A stretch of 64,000 bases of DNA, from positions 1-64,000 of the forward strand of contig JABANP010000083.1 in the NCBI GenBank assembly GCA_013115135.1, given 5' to 3'. Below the pieces are notes generated by a model, which worked only from the letters and a program-made list of their open reading frames with translations, had not been told where the DNA came from and searched no databases. Source of the stretch: Perkinsus olseni. Taxonomy: Eukaryota > Perkinsozoa > Perkinsida > Perkinsidae. Position numbers and translations under genes: made by a program. Shown here in pieces: positions 1-19,409 of this stretch (position 1 is the stretch's first letter; every line of letters begins with the position of its first letter).

Positions 1-3000
1 TCAATCCTGGACACTCCAGCACTCTTGCTGATACTGAATTACTATACTTCATCCACAAAGCTTCGACTATGATAAACTGGTCCATCGCTACGAAGCCCAA
101 GCCCGCAGGAAGCTGCCCGTCGCAATCCGAACATGCCAGGAAACAATTTACCACCGAAAACTGCACCTGAGGGCCAATCAAGATCTACTCGTCGGGCGAG
201 CAAAATCTTGACCTATATACTCTCTTTTTACACGGCTCGCAACCCCACGCGAGATAGGGTTATCACCGAGAATGAAGCTACCATTGCAGGACCGCTCGCC
301 TCGAAACGCTCCATCGTAATACATATCGTCGCATACATTCATGTGTGAGCGGATTGATGCAATATCAGACGAGCTTGACCCTAACCCAACCCACGGTGAC
401 CAGTCATAGTCTCGCAGCATAAGGTGATGAAAAGACAGTCGAACGGAGCTCGCTCCGCAGTCCCGCAAGCGCCAGCACATATTCCATACTGCGGAATCAC
501 CAGTGAAACTCTTCCGGGATATCGCCAACCCGTATCGAGCATAACAGTAGCGCTCGCCATGGCGATCGATAGCAACGCACACCGCCAACTTTCACCGCTG
601 CAGAGAATGACGTACCGTGACTACACCAGCGTCGGGTACTGTCAGGACAGAACATCAGCCAGATGGCGTTGAGGACATGCAAGTGCCTGCAGAAGTCGTC
701 ACACAAGAAACGTAAGATGAGATCGGAATGCGGAGCAGGTTGTTATTATATCCTCCAAAGCCACATATGACGGCGACGAACCTAATGGCTAGTCTGAGCA
801 GAAAATGAAAAATTCCCGCCGAGTTGAAACAACAAGTATTCAAGCGACCAACCACGATTCTACTATCACTAGCCTATTTGGGAGTCAGGCTGCAAATGCC
901 TCATCTAGTAAGGCTGCCTCATTTCGGGTAAGGCTGCTGCTGCCGCTGCCTCATTTCGTGTGTCATGCTGCGTGACTCTCCAACTTCTGGTAATACGATG
1001 TAAACGGTATGAGATTGTTCACCACCCGCGCAGAGCATGAGCTGAAACTATCTCAAATTTTATGCGCTACCACGCCGACTTTCGGACCAATCTCTTTCAC
1101 TCTCGATAGTCGCCAGCAACAGTCACCCTCCGACGCCATCTCCACTGCAGAATCATGCTATCGCAGCGCCCATACGTGTAGCGTAAGAAAACAACCCTAA
1201 CGCCGCCCATGCGTCACTGCAAGAGCCCGTGAATCACGAGCCGTGATCGTCTAGCCACGAGCTACGCGAGTCTTCGAGCGGCGTCTCCAAGAAATTTCCA
1301 TGCCTGCGACAAAACGAGCTCCGCGCTCCATCCTCGTAGTCGTGCGCCGGGATCAGTACCGGTAATATCGTTCGCAGAGGGAGTTCCACTCGCGATGCGT
1401 GAGCAATCAATGCGCCGCGACGCACTGTCAAGTTCTCTACTCAGGGTCAGACAGTTATCTGAGCCCGCAGCTATAGCCCTTACACTGGCTACTCCCGCCC
1501 GGCCGAAGGAAGAAGCTGCGCCAAGCGCCGCCTACATTTCTGGCTGGAAAGTTCACGGGTATGTGCACTATTTCTTGATATGGCGGGTGAACTCTCCAGC
1601 GTGTCGTGTATCCATATCTTTATATACTGGCTCTCCACATTACTCTATTCTACTCGATAAACTTGCTTGATCATGGCGGCAATCCACTCTCCAGCCAAGT
1701 CCGCCATTGATACTGGTTGGATGCGAGTTATCTCCATCACGGCCCAAGCCACCTCAGTGTCGAATAAATTGTATGCGCGGAGCAAGACTAGACATCTCAA
1801 TGATCGCCAAGAAAGCTCTCCCCAATCGCAACGTCACTTCCCCCTACGGGCCCAATTCGGGAAACTCCGCTATGTACTATCTTCTCTCATTCCCTAACCC
1901 TGTAGTCAGAATTTCGGATTGCACGAGCACAAGGAATTCCCGGAAAGACAACTGCAGAGATCTCACAGCTTAGTAACAGCTCAAAAGAAAACTCTCGAAC
2001 TGGGTCTCTAAATTCGACCACCCCGGATTACTACAGGAAGATACGCTGCCTACTTCCACTGTGTCTCGCGAAGATCCCCAGTTGCCTGAAAATCAAAAAT
2101 ATTAACGACTCTTTATACTTTCAACAACGATCCAAATTTGGGTAACGCCCTCATTGACGCTCGGTATCGTTACGCGGGATTATGTACCGCTAAATTTGAT
2201 ATTAACGATCTTTTCACGAACATCGACGCAGTGGATGTAAAACGAAATGAACTTAATATGAAGGGTATCATCGTGTAGTATGACATAAAAATCTACATAA
2301 AAACAATAAAATACAACAAAAATTGACATATCAATAAAATATATCGATCGATCAGAATAATAATGACGATTACACTCAAAAGATAAATGAGATTATACAC
2401 AGCAGTAATAGGATAAAACACAGTATATACCAATGAGTTCATACAGAGTAACCGAAGAATATGATATTCGAAGATAAACCATTTCCCCACAGAAGGATAC
2501 GATTCGAGCGATCATAGCTGTTCGCTCCCACTCTACAGGACGAGCTTCGAGTGCGCGTCAGAGTACATGCAGAGAATGATACATGCAGCCTCGTGTCCAC
2601 GCTACTCAGAAAACACGTTCGCAACCCGGCTTCTTCCCAGAACCACAAAACGACTCTCCCTTTCAAAAGGACGACTGCGGCCCTCTAGTACCTCCGCGAG
2701 AATTCTATTATCGTTCTTCCAATCCCTTCCTCCGCCGTCACCGCTGCTATTCTCCCATCTCTTATTGCCACCTCACCATTACTCCAGTTATCACGGCCAT
2801 TATCTGAACATAAATGCACAATGGTCAACGCAAATTGACCCCTCTGAGCATGCACTGCATGCCATGCAGCTCAAACGACAATCGCGTACCAACCATAGAC
2901 GTATATGTGTCAACAAACGAGTCAACCTGATATCCCCTGATGGCCCATCCTGATTGGAAAGATCACGCGCAGCATGCAGAAAGTTGAATCCAATCGTATC

Positions 3001-4046
3001 ACTGATTCAAAACGACTTATCCAGTAACAAGATAGACAAATATTCAGTTACCCCAACTAAACAAATAAGGGCTAGTGGCCAGTCATTGATGGGTCGGTTT
3101 TCGTTGATAAACATATCCAATGGATATTATCCATCAAAACACCTCTGTATGCTACAGAATCCTTCAATTCGTGTGTCTTGTAATTCCCTACAACCCCCAA
3201 CAACATCTGGCGACAATGCAAGGAGACCACAATCCAACACCCCAGACCACTAGAAGGCCCATCTACACCTTTTCCCGAGCAAATAAAATAATTTTTCGTT
3301 CGATTTAAACGATTTTGATAGCAATTTAGCGACTGTCATGGGAATAAAAGAATTGTCAAACCAAATTCGTTTGTCACCCAAATTAAATTTATGAGCAAAT
3401 ATGATTTAACACGTATCATTCTATTTAAATCGATTTTGATGCAATTTCGCTATCTGAATCATTCTGCTACGACGACCTCCTTTTCGCAACTCGAGCACAT
3501 ACTCTGAGCTCATGAAAGACGGGAGAACACCAAAGCTGGTGATTCTTGCCAACGGTTACTATACTTGAATCATTTGAATTGGAGGAACGCTGCCACGTGT
3601 GACATGTCAGTCTGACATTGTTCAGAGCTACTCTATGAGTCTCCAAGAGTCTCCAAGAGTCTCTCTCAGTACATCTCTCCAAGAGTCAAGTGACAGTTAT
3701 ACTCGAGTCGTTCGAGCAAAAACTCTTCGTGCACCAGGTGCACTGCACCTCCATCATCTGCATGGCCACATCTCGCTTTCCGCCGCGGGCTCTAGGAGCG
3801 TATAGAGCATTTCAAATTGCATGAAAAGGTGAGATTTAATATGCGTGACATGAGTATTTTTAAATATCCTAAAGCATTTTAAAGTGGATGAAAACTTTTT
3901 TAAAAACAGAATTCGGTTTTCCAGGCCCTCTTGAATCAAACGAAAAAAACATTTTTATTTGCTCGGGAAAAGGTGTAGTAACAGGCGCAGCATTGACAAC
4001 ACACTGATACGCGTATAACACGACCCCACAATACCAATCCCCAGCA
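1..4046. other. No firm gene recognised
   Basis: Only short open frames are present and none shows a domain I recognise. A minus-strand frame at 178-588 is the longest (136 codons) and ends in a Ser/Arg-rich tail; it could be an exon of a split gene, but I see no splice structure that proves it. The stretch at about 2280-2420 is very AT-rich. Short direct repeats of a CCAAGAGTCT-like word occur at about 3640-3690. Confidence 0.5.
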
Positions 4047-9944
<5,898 letters not shown>

Positions 9945-10483
9945 GCAAGGGGAAATCAACCGCCGACAAACTGATAGGAAAACCGCAAAATGCACGAGCG
10001 AACGATCTAGATGATTGAAGTCCGCCGACGCCACAAAACGATCGGGCCCGAGCCAACACAGCATCCAGTGCCTCACGAGAATGACACAGTGGAAGAAGCC
10101 GCTCCGTTACCGACTGAACAAAACACTAAGAATGCACGATACAATAAGTGGCAATCAGGCAGATACCGTAGAGCAATTCAATTCACGTTAACGCGCGGAG
10201 ACCTGTGGGGGACGGTAGAGCAAGAGAAGGCAAGTGTGACGCAACGCCCAGCACAAAGTACGCTGAACCTGAGAATCAAATCTTACATACTTCCATTTCT
10301 TCAACGCCATCGATGAGAACATGGTGAAGAACAACGTGATATACAGGGATCATTGCGCCACCCTCAGTCCTCCCAACCTCCTATCAAATGACACGGATAG
10401 TCGATTCATAGTTAAGGGCGTAAACTTCATGTTGAGGGTCCTACATGCTCGGGCAGAGAGAAAGGAACGCGGCCACATTCCAG
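9945..10483. other. Helicase upstream region, nothing recognised
   Basis: This is the region 5' of the helicase start on the minus strand, and before tRNA-Met on the plus strand. It has short open frames only. Promoter elements could not be identified. Confidence 0.4.
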
Positions 10484-10556
10484 GCGGCTTTGGCGCAGTA
10501 GGTAGCGCGTAGGTCTCATAATCCTAAGGTCGCGAGTTCGATCCTCGCAGGCCGCA
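10484..10556 (+). tRNA. tRNA-Met(CAT)
   Basis: A 73-nt cloverleaf. The 5' GCGGCTT pairs with 3' AGGCCGC (one G-T pair), the anticodon CAT is at 10517-10519, the T-loop is TTCGATC, and the discriminator is A10556. A run of six Ts at 10558-10563 is a good RNA polymerase III terminator. Sequence is elongator-like. No intron. Confidence 0.93.
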
Positions 10557-11077
10557 CTTTTTTCAACTCGACAATCATAATCTAGTAACAACGCTTGTTA
10601 ACATCTTCCACGACAACTCACCAATAAATACAACCATGCAGTTACTGTCATAATAATGGGGAAAAGAATTTCATCGTTCAGCTACTTTTGCCATCTTCTC
10701 CGGACCGGATTCACTCATTGGCGTCACTATAAAGCTGAAATCAGTGCCTCGAGTGCAAAACATCTGATGAACTACGCAAAAGAGTGCACTCCCAGTTATT
10801 ACGAGTCCATAACGCTCATCGACGACTGCCACTCCGTACTTGCATCAGGCAATTTTAGCGGAGGGAGGAGGCGCCGTGGTGACGCCAGTCGGCGAGGTGA
10901 CTGCGCAGGGATGACCAAAAAACTCCGATCGTTCGATGAGCCGACAGAAGCCCACCTTCAAACGACTCCGGAAGTTCGCTCCATCCCTCCGAAGTCTCCG
11001 ACGAAGGCGTGATGGTTTCAACCTACACCGACTATTTCCGCTCCGCACTCCCCGGCTACCGGAACCCGGTAGTCTGC
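10557..11077. other. Intergenic, nothing recognised
   Basis: It holds the tRNA-Met terminator at its left edge and is otherwise short frames. It is the region 3' of the coiled-coil gene. Confidence 0.4.
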
Positions 11078-12869
11078 TCACCTAGGGCTAAGCCCGACAG
11101 ATCTGATCCATTCGGACATACTTCCATCAGAGTCCTCGTCTGAGCTGTGGTGACCACGAAACCACCATTCAGAAAATTCCTCACGAGATTTCTTCTGAGA
11201 TTCGACCAGCCTCTCGTCACGCTCCCGAGCGTCCAAGTACAAGCGCAACCACACGTCCGGCGTGCCCAGCGGCCGCGGTACAATGAACTGCATAAACTTC
11301 AGTTTGTCGCCTTTCCCTTTTCTAATAGTTTCTTCCACGTATTGAAGTGCCGCCGTCAGGCGCTCAACTTCATGCTTGTAGTTCCTTATTTGCGCCTGCG
11401 CACTCGCCAACTCTCTCAGAGCTTCATCTTCACTGGAAAATCTTCTCGACAATCTCTTCATTGACGCGGCGTGATAGATACTCCCTCGAGACTCCCCAGC
11501 TGCTCCAGAAGGCTCACTCAACCTCGTCGCCTCATCAGCCGTCTCAAGACTTTCACTGTGCGGGAAAACGCTTGCATCAGGCTCTTCTGCGACATGCGCA
11601 AACTCGTCGAATGCAATAATTGGTTTGTGAGGAACTTCTTCCTCGAAAGCGTCCTGCTCACCGCTCGGACGCGCCTCCACAGGGCCTCTTTCTTCAACAC
11701 GAGCACTCAATGCCTCCAATTCGGTTTCGAGCCTTTCATTTTCCCGCGCTAACCTCAAGGCTCGTTCCTCGTGGACCTCGGCGTCTCTCCTAACGCCAGC
11801 CACTTCTACACGCAATCTCTCGACCTCATCTCTGGCTTCCTCCAATTCCTTCGTTTTCTCCACGTTCGAGCCTTTCTCAGCAACCTCCTCAAGCTGTCGC
11901 TGAAGCTCCTGGACTTGCTCGTTCAATCGAGTGCTCAAACCGCGTTCATGATCCACCTCCTTCTGGACCGCCCGGAGTTGCTCTTCCCGCTCGGAGCTCT
12001 CACGTCGTGATTCTTCAAGCTCCTGGCTCAGTTTTTCAACCATCACCTTCCATTCACTGACTTCTTCCATTCGATTCTCACCTTCGCTGAGGAGGCGGTC
12101 CTTCAACTCGACTTCCTGCTCCAACTCAGCCACGCGGTACCGTACTTCGCCCAACTCCTTTCTTAGCCCTTCTGCTGCCATGACATCATTCTCCTTGTTT
12201 TTCTCCGTTTTTTCTCTCTCGTCTTCCAGCTCCTTCCTGAGGCTCTCAGCGGCCATTTTCTGTTCTTCGACGCTCCGGCACGCCTTCTCCCTGGTATCCT
12301 GCAGCTCCTGTCTCAGCCGTTCAACCGCAATTTCGTATTCTTCTTTTATTCGCCTCGCTTCAGTTTCTCTGTTTTCCAGCTCTTTCTCAAGTTTTCGTTT
12401 AATCTCCCTCAACCCCTCCAATTCACTCTGCGTCCTGGCAAACTCTTTCTGAACCTCAGAAAGCGCCTTCTGTCGATCGGCGGCCTGGCATGCACGAGGA
12501 GCTCAACCACCAGTGCTAGCAGACCGCAGCGATGCCGCGAGACGTAGAATAACTTACAGCGTTCCTGAGCTCAGCTCGAACACTTTCGACTTCCTTCGAC
12601 AAGGTCGCGGTCCTGAGACACTGTGTAACAGCATTTTTCCAGTAGTTGCCGCGTTCACACTTTTCCTTCTCTGCAGATAAAACTTCTTCAAGATCCTGGA
12701 CTTTCTGCTTGAGTAGCTCTTCCTGCTCGCTTCTCTGTTCTAGCGGTTCCGTCTGCGTTTCAACCGTGTCCTTCTCTCGTGCCAATATATAGTTCAATTC
12801 ATCTTGCAAGCTCCCTGATGGTCCAGCGAAGAGCTTGGAAGGGGCCGACAACTTCACATCAGAAGACAT
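11078..12869 (-). CDS. Long coiled-coil protein, two exons
   Basis: Exon 1 is 12558-12869 and exon 2 is 11078-12484, joined across a 73-nt GT..AG intron (donor GTAAGT). The product is about 572 residues. Nearly all of it is heptad-rich Glu/Lys/Arg/Leu sequence of a continuous coiled coil. The last ~110 residues differ: they include a compact segment (FMQFIVPRPLGTPDVWLRLY) and an acidic Ser/Asp stretch (SSDEDSDGSMSEW) before the stop. There is no motor, kinase or membrane segment. It resembles golgin- or centrosome-type scaffolds in composition only, so the cellular role is not assigned. The start is the first ATG of the open frame. Confidence 0.82.
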
Positions 12870-13949
12870 CCCGTCGGAAAGCCTTGTGATGTGATTTTGT
12901 CTTCATCGTTGACCGGTTCGAAAATACCAAATTGTTCAATTTGAACGATCTAATATTTTCATTCACCGATAGGCCGAGACTCGGTAAAACATCGACTTTC
13001 AACCTTAGCATTCTTTCTTGCTAGTAAGAGTATTATTCGAAATTATCGTTCTCTGATGTTAACTGTAGTTTATACTGTCCGAACTACACTTAACGAGCAT
13101 ATATACAACACGTGCACATAGTAACCTGTTTACTCACACAGGATGACAGAGGGCGGAGGGCTTGGAAGCGCAAGCTCGAATAACGATCTCGTCTAATCCC
13201 CCGGGAACTCACCAGCACGCTGCTCGGCGGCCCGCAAGGCAGCTGTTAGATTCTCTCCAGAACTCGACAGCCTCCCCAACTTTGCCCTGAGAAAAGAGAA
13301 GATACGGGGCGGGAGAAAGAGATGATCTACTTGAGCATCCAATTTTCGTGCTCGATGCCGTCGAAGAACTTGAAGAGCTCTCGACCGGCGGCACCACCTG
13401 GGGTCTCCTGAATCACCAGAGCATTACGATACTGGACAAGATTCATCGGGCATGCTATGATAAGTCCTGGAGCGTTACTCGCACGCATGCACATGCGACG
13501 TGGCATCCTGGTGTCTGAGAATCTCAAGATCAATAACACAATCAAGTTGGTTTAGTCAGCGTCATGTCATATCTCTTGAATAGGAGTCTCTAATTAAAGT
13601 AGCCTTATGAGATTAGACTGATTTCTCATACATACCGCACCAAACGAGTATCCTAGAGCTCCTTGCTCACGAAATCGCTGGTAAGTCCAAATTCAGAGAA
13701 AACCCAGGACTGAGGCATGCAGTCGATGGTGGTTCCTCACAATAGGAACGACAACGCTTACATATCACGCTTGTTCACGAGTGTGAAACCATGTACTGCT
13801 TGCGCGTCGACATATGCTTTCTCTCGACGGGAGACCCTCTTACCTTCAGCATTTTAAGCACGGTGTTTCTGACTTCCATGCCATCAGTACCGATGTATGA
13901 ACACCCAGATGAGTCGTCATCGGGAAAGTATGGCGATGGAAAAAGTTTG

Positions 13950-14060
13950 GATTGTGCGCTGAGAGCGCCGCCCGGGTTCGATTCCCACAGCGGAACGTTC
14001 TCGTCTTTTTTTTGGAACAGCGCAGCTCTGCATGAGTCCTCTGAGGGTAATTCCTTGAAT
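13950..14060 (+). repeat. SINE-like dispersed repeat, copy 1
   Basis: Contains a tRNA T-arm-like GGGTTCGATTCCCAC at about 13975-13989, followed by a tail (CGCAGCTCTGCATGAGT) that is shared, with changes, by a second copy at 21225-21330. No full cloverleaf is present. Confidence 0.45.
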
Positions 14061-14689
14061 CCAAGGGAGAAGTACAAGATCCAAGGAAGCGTTTTCAGAG
14101 CTTTGCTTTACCTGGGCAACAGTTCGGGTTTCTGGTTGCCCTGGGTAACAGTTTCGGGATCGGGTTGCCCTGTCCGGTTTCGGGAGGGGTTTCTGGTTTC
14201 CCGTTCCTGCCTTCACCCGCAATTCAGGGTTTTTTTCTGTTGATTTTGCCTCCCTGCCGCACGCGCTTCCTTGGATTTTGTACCTTTCCCTTGGATTTTG
14301 TACTTCACCCCCTCTGATGATCTCCGAGATGGGGCAAGGCTTGCACCGCACTGGCATTGCTAAGTTCGACAGTGCCTCACAACGGCAGAGAGGGTGACGC
14401 TAAGGCAAGCCACGCCGAGGGCGAAGGCCATGCAACAAATGGCAATCGCGGTGCGGCTCAGCACTTGACGGCTCGAGCCAGAGTTCAGGACGCTAGCTTG
14501 CTAGCGTGGCGGGGAGCGCCACCGAGACACCAGATGTCCCGTTCCTTACGCGGAGGGCCTCCGCGCCGGTTTCGACCTAGATAGACCACTCGTTAATCGG
14601 CGGAATAAACAACTTCGGTGGGGACTTTAGTTCGTTCACGAAAATTCATCGAAATCTTCTCCCTATTCGGATGAATTCTTCGTGTGACG

Positions 14690-14890
14690 GTAGGTCCGCT
14701 CATTCGACTCAATTACAATAATAAAATCAGTTTCCGCATAATGGTGTCGAGTGCTTACAGTAAAACAGAGGCCTTCTGCCCACAAGAGGGGAGATCCTCA
14801 GCCTGAGGACCTCAGGTCTTCAAGTATAACTGATTTCCGACGCAACACGATCGTTCCACCAGTTCAGTCCCGCGCCTTCCACCGACTTTT
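14690..14890. repeat. Dispersed repeat, copy 1 (second copy 21405-21620)
   Basis: Both copies begin CTTCTGACGGTAGGTCCGCT and run with clear similarity through the words GGGGAGATCCTCAG and AACACGATCGTT to CTTCCACCGA. They contain no long open frame. The copies lie on either side of the Harbinger element. Confidence 0.75.
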
Positions 14891-15330
14891 CTCTGCCCTT
14901 ATCCGGCGTCGTAGTCGTGCACGTCTTCACCTTAGCTACCGCATAGCAGCGCTCGTGACGTGAAGGAGTTGCCGTCACCGAAGACTGGCTGTCGTTGACG
15001 GCAATCTTTTTACGTGTCACCAGCAAAGTGTCTCCATATTTTCGGTGTCACCAGTCTATTTCTCATGTGTATGGCCGATGCACAGACAGGCAGTTCACAG
15101 GGCGGTGACAATCAATAAGAAAAGCTCATAGTTGTTCATATTTTGGTTGACAGGCGAGCGCAGTAGGTTGATACAGGCGTGAAGTAGGTGACGAATGGTA
15201 GACGAACGTGAGCCTGTCTCCGGGCGTCTTAATCGATCCTTGCTCAGCTGAAATGGTGTCACCCACAGCTGAATTCAGTGAACAATCTGCCCTAGCCAAC
15301 GACCACGAGTGTCCTCTTGCTGATACAAAC

Positions 15331-15771
15331 ATGAAGTCCTTCATTCTTGTGACGATTCTACTCCTCACTAACGGCGTCCATGCTAATGAAGACGATGTAA
15401 TTGAGGCTGATTTTGACGCGAAGGGGTCTACCTTCGAAATGGCGAAGGCTACCGGGGGCGGGAAGATCGCTAACTTGCTCTTTGACGACGGCGGCATCCA
15501 GGCTCTAGGTCGCTCGTCGTTGAACGACGTGCTCTCTTCTCTTCGTGGCCATGCTGCTAATCGTGAAAGCGACGAGGCTGCTAACGACGAAGAGTTTGGC
15601 GTTGCTAGCGCTGACGGCGGCAACGGCGGCAGTGGCGGCACCGGTGCGAACGGTGGCAAGGGCGGCCCGGGCGGCAATGGCGGCCCTGGTGGCGTTGACG
15701 CGAAGAATGTCTTGTCACAGATGGTTCTTTTTATCGCGGATCGCGTGTCTCTAAACCAATATTTCCATTGA
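15331..15771 (+). CDS. Small secreted Gly/Asn-rich protein
   Basis: The open frame extends further upstream, but the start is chosen at 15331 because the protein then opens with a textbook signal peptide (MKSFILVTILLLTNGVHA). The mature part is acidic, then has a Gly/Asn/Pro-rich run with GGNGG and GGPGG repeats at about residues 93-120. The total is 146 residues. A secreted or cell-surface role is inferred from the signal peptide only. A small 3' intron cannot be excluded, because the last ~15 residues are hydrophobic and unlike the rest. Confidence 0.6.
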   Translation: MKSFILVTILLLTNGVHANEDDVIEADFDAKGSTFEMAKATGGGKIANLLFDDGGIQALGRSSLNDVLSSLRGHAANRESDEAANDEEFGVASADGGNGGSGGTGANGGKGGPGGNGGPGGVDAKNVLSQMVLFIADRVSLNQYFH

Positions 15772-17561
15772 GTTTAGCATCATCAGTGGCCAGGCCGCCG
15801 CTGCTGTTGGTGAAGTGTGAGCCATCGGCTCGATGATTTACCCGTGTTGTGAACACGAAGCGTTTTTATGGAAATTCTACAAGAAGATAGAAGCTCAAGT
15901 TTTCATGAAGAGTCCGGCTTGTGTTGAAGTCAGTTCTATGAGCTCTCGTTTACCGTTCTTGTTTCCGAACGCTGAAATCACTGTTCATCAGTAATGCCTG
16001 CGTGGCCTGAGAAAGCTCTGTCAGTTTGATAGTGTGACACCCTCGGTATAAGACTAGAGATGAGCATCAAAGACGACGCCACAGCCTTGTCTTGAGCGTA
16101 AACTTGCCTACGAAGATTCATACCGGGTTCTAGCCTGTTGTCATCTTCGTATGATGAAGCGAGACTTGGCTACCGAACTTGCAAGCGGCTCCAACAACTC
16201 CTGGGCATGTCCCAACTAGCCACTTTCATAGAAGGCCACATGCACATTACTAATGCTCGTGACATATCAAACATTCACAGATATTTCAATGGTTCTTTGT
16301 ACTTTGCACGTACTTCTCTCAAGTATGCCAGGCGAAGCATTCGTCCAACAGGCGGGCCCATGACGTTTGCTCGTCAGTATCAGCTCCTGTAGCCGGTGAG
16401 AAGAATCACGACCTCGATGGGAAGTTTCCGAAACGCAGAGGTTGGCAGTGTGTGTGAGTTGAAAGTCCAACACCGACTGTACGGCTTAGTTGGACAAGCA
16501 TCACCGTCGGTGATTCACCGATGAACCATCTGAGGGGGATTAGTTCAGCCTGTTAAATAGGTTGGCAGTATGGGCGATGTGGGGCGTGACCCTGCCGCGT
16601 CCACTTCCCATCATCGTCAGAGCCAGTAACCAGTGCTTGTGTTTGCTGCCAACTGGCAGATTGTTGCCACCACGGTTTAGTAGTACACGACACCTGCCCG
16701 ACTGGTGTTCTCCCTCCACATCAATAAAACTGAGGGGCCGAGCTCAGCTCACATCCACCGTCATCACAGCCACCATCTCATCGCTAACTCCATTAATAGT
16801 CCCTTGCTAGCTCTAGCATTGACCTTCATTCAAGTATTGTAAATCTATCAAACTCGTTGTCGAGTGCAACTGGTCATTGCGCGGGAAGGTTCACCTCTCC
16901 TCCTGCGTAATATTGCTGCTACAAGCAGGGGATTCTATTCACAGCTCAATGGGATGCCTCAGGCTGAGGCCCTCAGCTGCCCTTCGCGCAGAGATGTCCT
17001 TCTCAGCGCGCAAGCCTCGGAATATAATTTCGGCAGGCTGCTACGTCAACGGTGGTCCAGAAGGGCGTTTCTTTCAAGACCATTGTTACTCATTATGCGC
17101 CGATCGTCTCGTGCATACGTGCATAGCTTATTCCCCTCGAGAGAGTAAGCTTAGAAGATGAAGTAGAAGATTTCATACTCCTTCTCGCCTTGCGTTGACT
17201 ATGAGCAACAACGGAGAAGCAACAACCATACAATTTCTCACCAGCAGCTCGTATGGACCAATATCATGGAAATCGTCCTCGGGTAGGATGAAAAGTCGCC
17301 TTCGGATTCATTCCGATACGGCTTTTGTTGGCCCAAAAATCGGCCCACATCAAAGACGAAAATGACTCATCTTTAATGAGGGTACGGTTTTCGGCCTCGT
17401 CGATGCAGGAGGAAGAGCGTTTCCGCTTCCCACCTCAGCACGACTGAGGTGGTGGGGTAAGCTGCCTCCAACCGGGGAGGTAGCGGGGAACTCGGCTGAT
17501 TCGCTTGTCCACGGGTGAGGGCAGCCGACCATGGGAAATTGCGTCGGTTGGAGAAGAGATT
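15772..17561. other. Intergenic, decayed repeats
   Basis: Short frames only. The segment at about 17095-17215 resembles 20890-21000, so part of this region is a duplicated sequence found on both sides of the Harbinger insertion. Confidence 0.4.
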
Positions 17562-17735
17562 CGGGGTGTTCAGTAAACCTATTCCGAAATTCAGAATACA
17601 TTCCAGAATTAGTTTTGGCGAAATCGTGTTCAGTAAACTGCACCCAGAATACATTCTGGAATGGGTTCCAGAATCAATTCCCAACGTGTTCAATGAACTT
17701 CGGAATCGATTCTGAAACGCATTTCAGAATGAGTT
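17562..17735 (+). repeat. Harbinger left end: TIR and subterminal repeats
   Basis: The word TGTTCAGTAAAC occurs at 17567 and again near 17628, with a diverged form (TGTTCAATGAAC) near 17687, so about 60 bp apart. They are separated by GAAT/ATTC-rich spacers. Such arrays are typical transposase-binding sites. Confidence 0.75.
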
Positions 17736-18264
17736 ATTTCGGAATAGGTAAAACGTGTGGATTAGGACAGTTTAGCGCACAATCCCCTTGTGAGCCGGGA
17801 CAGTCTGGCGCACAAGAAATGCTGCGTGCAAGTGGTCTTAACACTATAAGAATCGCATGCCGCACATTCTGACGCGTACCCCCAGCGCAATTGTCTGTTT
17901 CCTATGCGGAAGTCCGACTAGGATTTAGCTATAGCGATGAACACTCCATTCCATCAAAACCACTCCTTTTTCATCTCCTTTATCCCATTTCCTCGGGAAT
18001 CCCTATCCCTTGTGTTGGTCACTCCAAAAACGATTGCTGAGAATTTTGTGGCGCGTGACAAAGCCAGTCTACGTCAATTTCACGTGCGGCCTGTCGTCAC
18101 GGGCGAGACGACGTGGACATGTCTCCCGCCTCCATTACTAAACTCAAGTTTGTTTCACGAAACTACCGTGGTTCAACTTGGAGTACACGCTACATGACAC
18201 GTAATCTACGATACTCTGTCGATTAATAATTGATAATTATCTAAAATTCTAAGAGCATTATGCT

Positions 18265-19409
18265 CTATCGTGCGCCCATCCCAGCCTGTCTCACAAAAGC
18301 CAACCAATTGCCAAGCCGCTGCCTTCTCATTCGAGCGATCTGTCGGAACCCAGCTGCTGTATTTCCGTTCTGCATCAACACTGGATCGTCCCGCAGCACG
18401 CCCCGCTCGACAATATCCCTGATACCCAAATCTTCGCCCTCTCCATTCTCCTCATGGATAGCTCTCATAACTTCCGGGTCAATGTAATCATCAGCTCGGA
18501 AGGAGCGCCATCCTCTTCTTCTACACATATTGTGCAATGTCACTGCTGCTGCCACAATCCTCACAGCCTGTTGCGGTTCTACCCGCAAACCCGAATGTAC
18601 ACATCGCCATCTACTCTTCAGGACCCCAAAAGCTCTCTCACACACGAACCGCGTTGAAGAGTGACAGAAGTTGTAAGTATTAACCAAATCATCATCTTGC
18701 CTCGCTGCATGGGGGAAAGGCGTCAGGAGGTTCGGGAGCAGCGGGTATCCCGCATCACCGATCAGTCTGGCTGGGATGTCCGGGTGAGTCGGCAACAGAG
18801 CGTCAACTCTGGTCAGGGCATTCCATAAAGGAGATTGTTTAAGTATATAACTATCGTGACTTCCGCCCCCAAATTTGCAGACACAGTGTGATATAGTCAG
18901 GTCAGGACTGACGATGAAAAGGCAATTTAGCGAATAAAAGTTCTTTCGGCAGTAATACACAGCAGCGTTACGCCCGGGTTTCCCCGCCAACCTGATGTGA
19001 CAGCCATCAATAGCACCGATCACATACGGTATCCCGCGTTTCTCCTTGAACTCATCCATCGTCCTGTCAGCATTTGAAGGCGGGAAAGCGATTTCGTTTG
19101 ATGCACAGCAAGTGAGGACGGCGTAAATGAACGCGTCGATGCACCTCTGGACAACTCCGAGGCTCAACCCGGAGTTGCAAAAGCAAGCAAGCAACCCCTC
19201 CGGTTGCTTGGCGAGAGAGCGACTGTGAGTAGAGGACTGATTTCGTTCAGGAGACTCTCAACAGCGAGAGGTGCCAGTCTAAACTGCATTAGGAATGCCG
19301 GGTCCGCCAGAGCTCTCGGATCCATCCACAGACGCTGACGTCTTTGCCTCTCAACGCGGGCCTCATGCTCACGTCGGCGATTCAGCAGACGTCGGATGAT
19401 ACCAGGCAT
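18265..19409 (-). pseudogene. Harbinger DDE nuclease (HARBI1/DDE_Tnp_4), frameshifted
   Basis: The main frame (18265-19194) shows the family's catalytic blocks: GAIDGCHI (first Asp), GDAGYPL (second Asp) and CERAFGVLK (Glu), plus the LHNMC block. The N-terminal part lies in a different frame (19164-19409). The two meet at a run of three TTGC units near 19185-19197. Gain or loss of one 4-bp unit would explain the break, since one more unit would join the frames. A short intron is the alternative. The product would cut and join the element ends together with the SANT partner. Confidence 0.88.

Larger units (their letters stand above)
12870..15330. other. Gene-poor region with dispersed repeats
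   Basis: Two minus-strand frames at 13209-13397 and 13327-13545 could be exons (an acidic segment FKFFDGIEHENW is visible), but no family is recognised. The region also carries a tRNA-like dispersed repeat near 13950-14060 and another dispersed repeat at 14690-14890. Confidence 0.4.
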
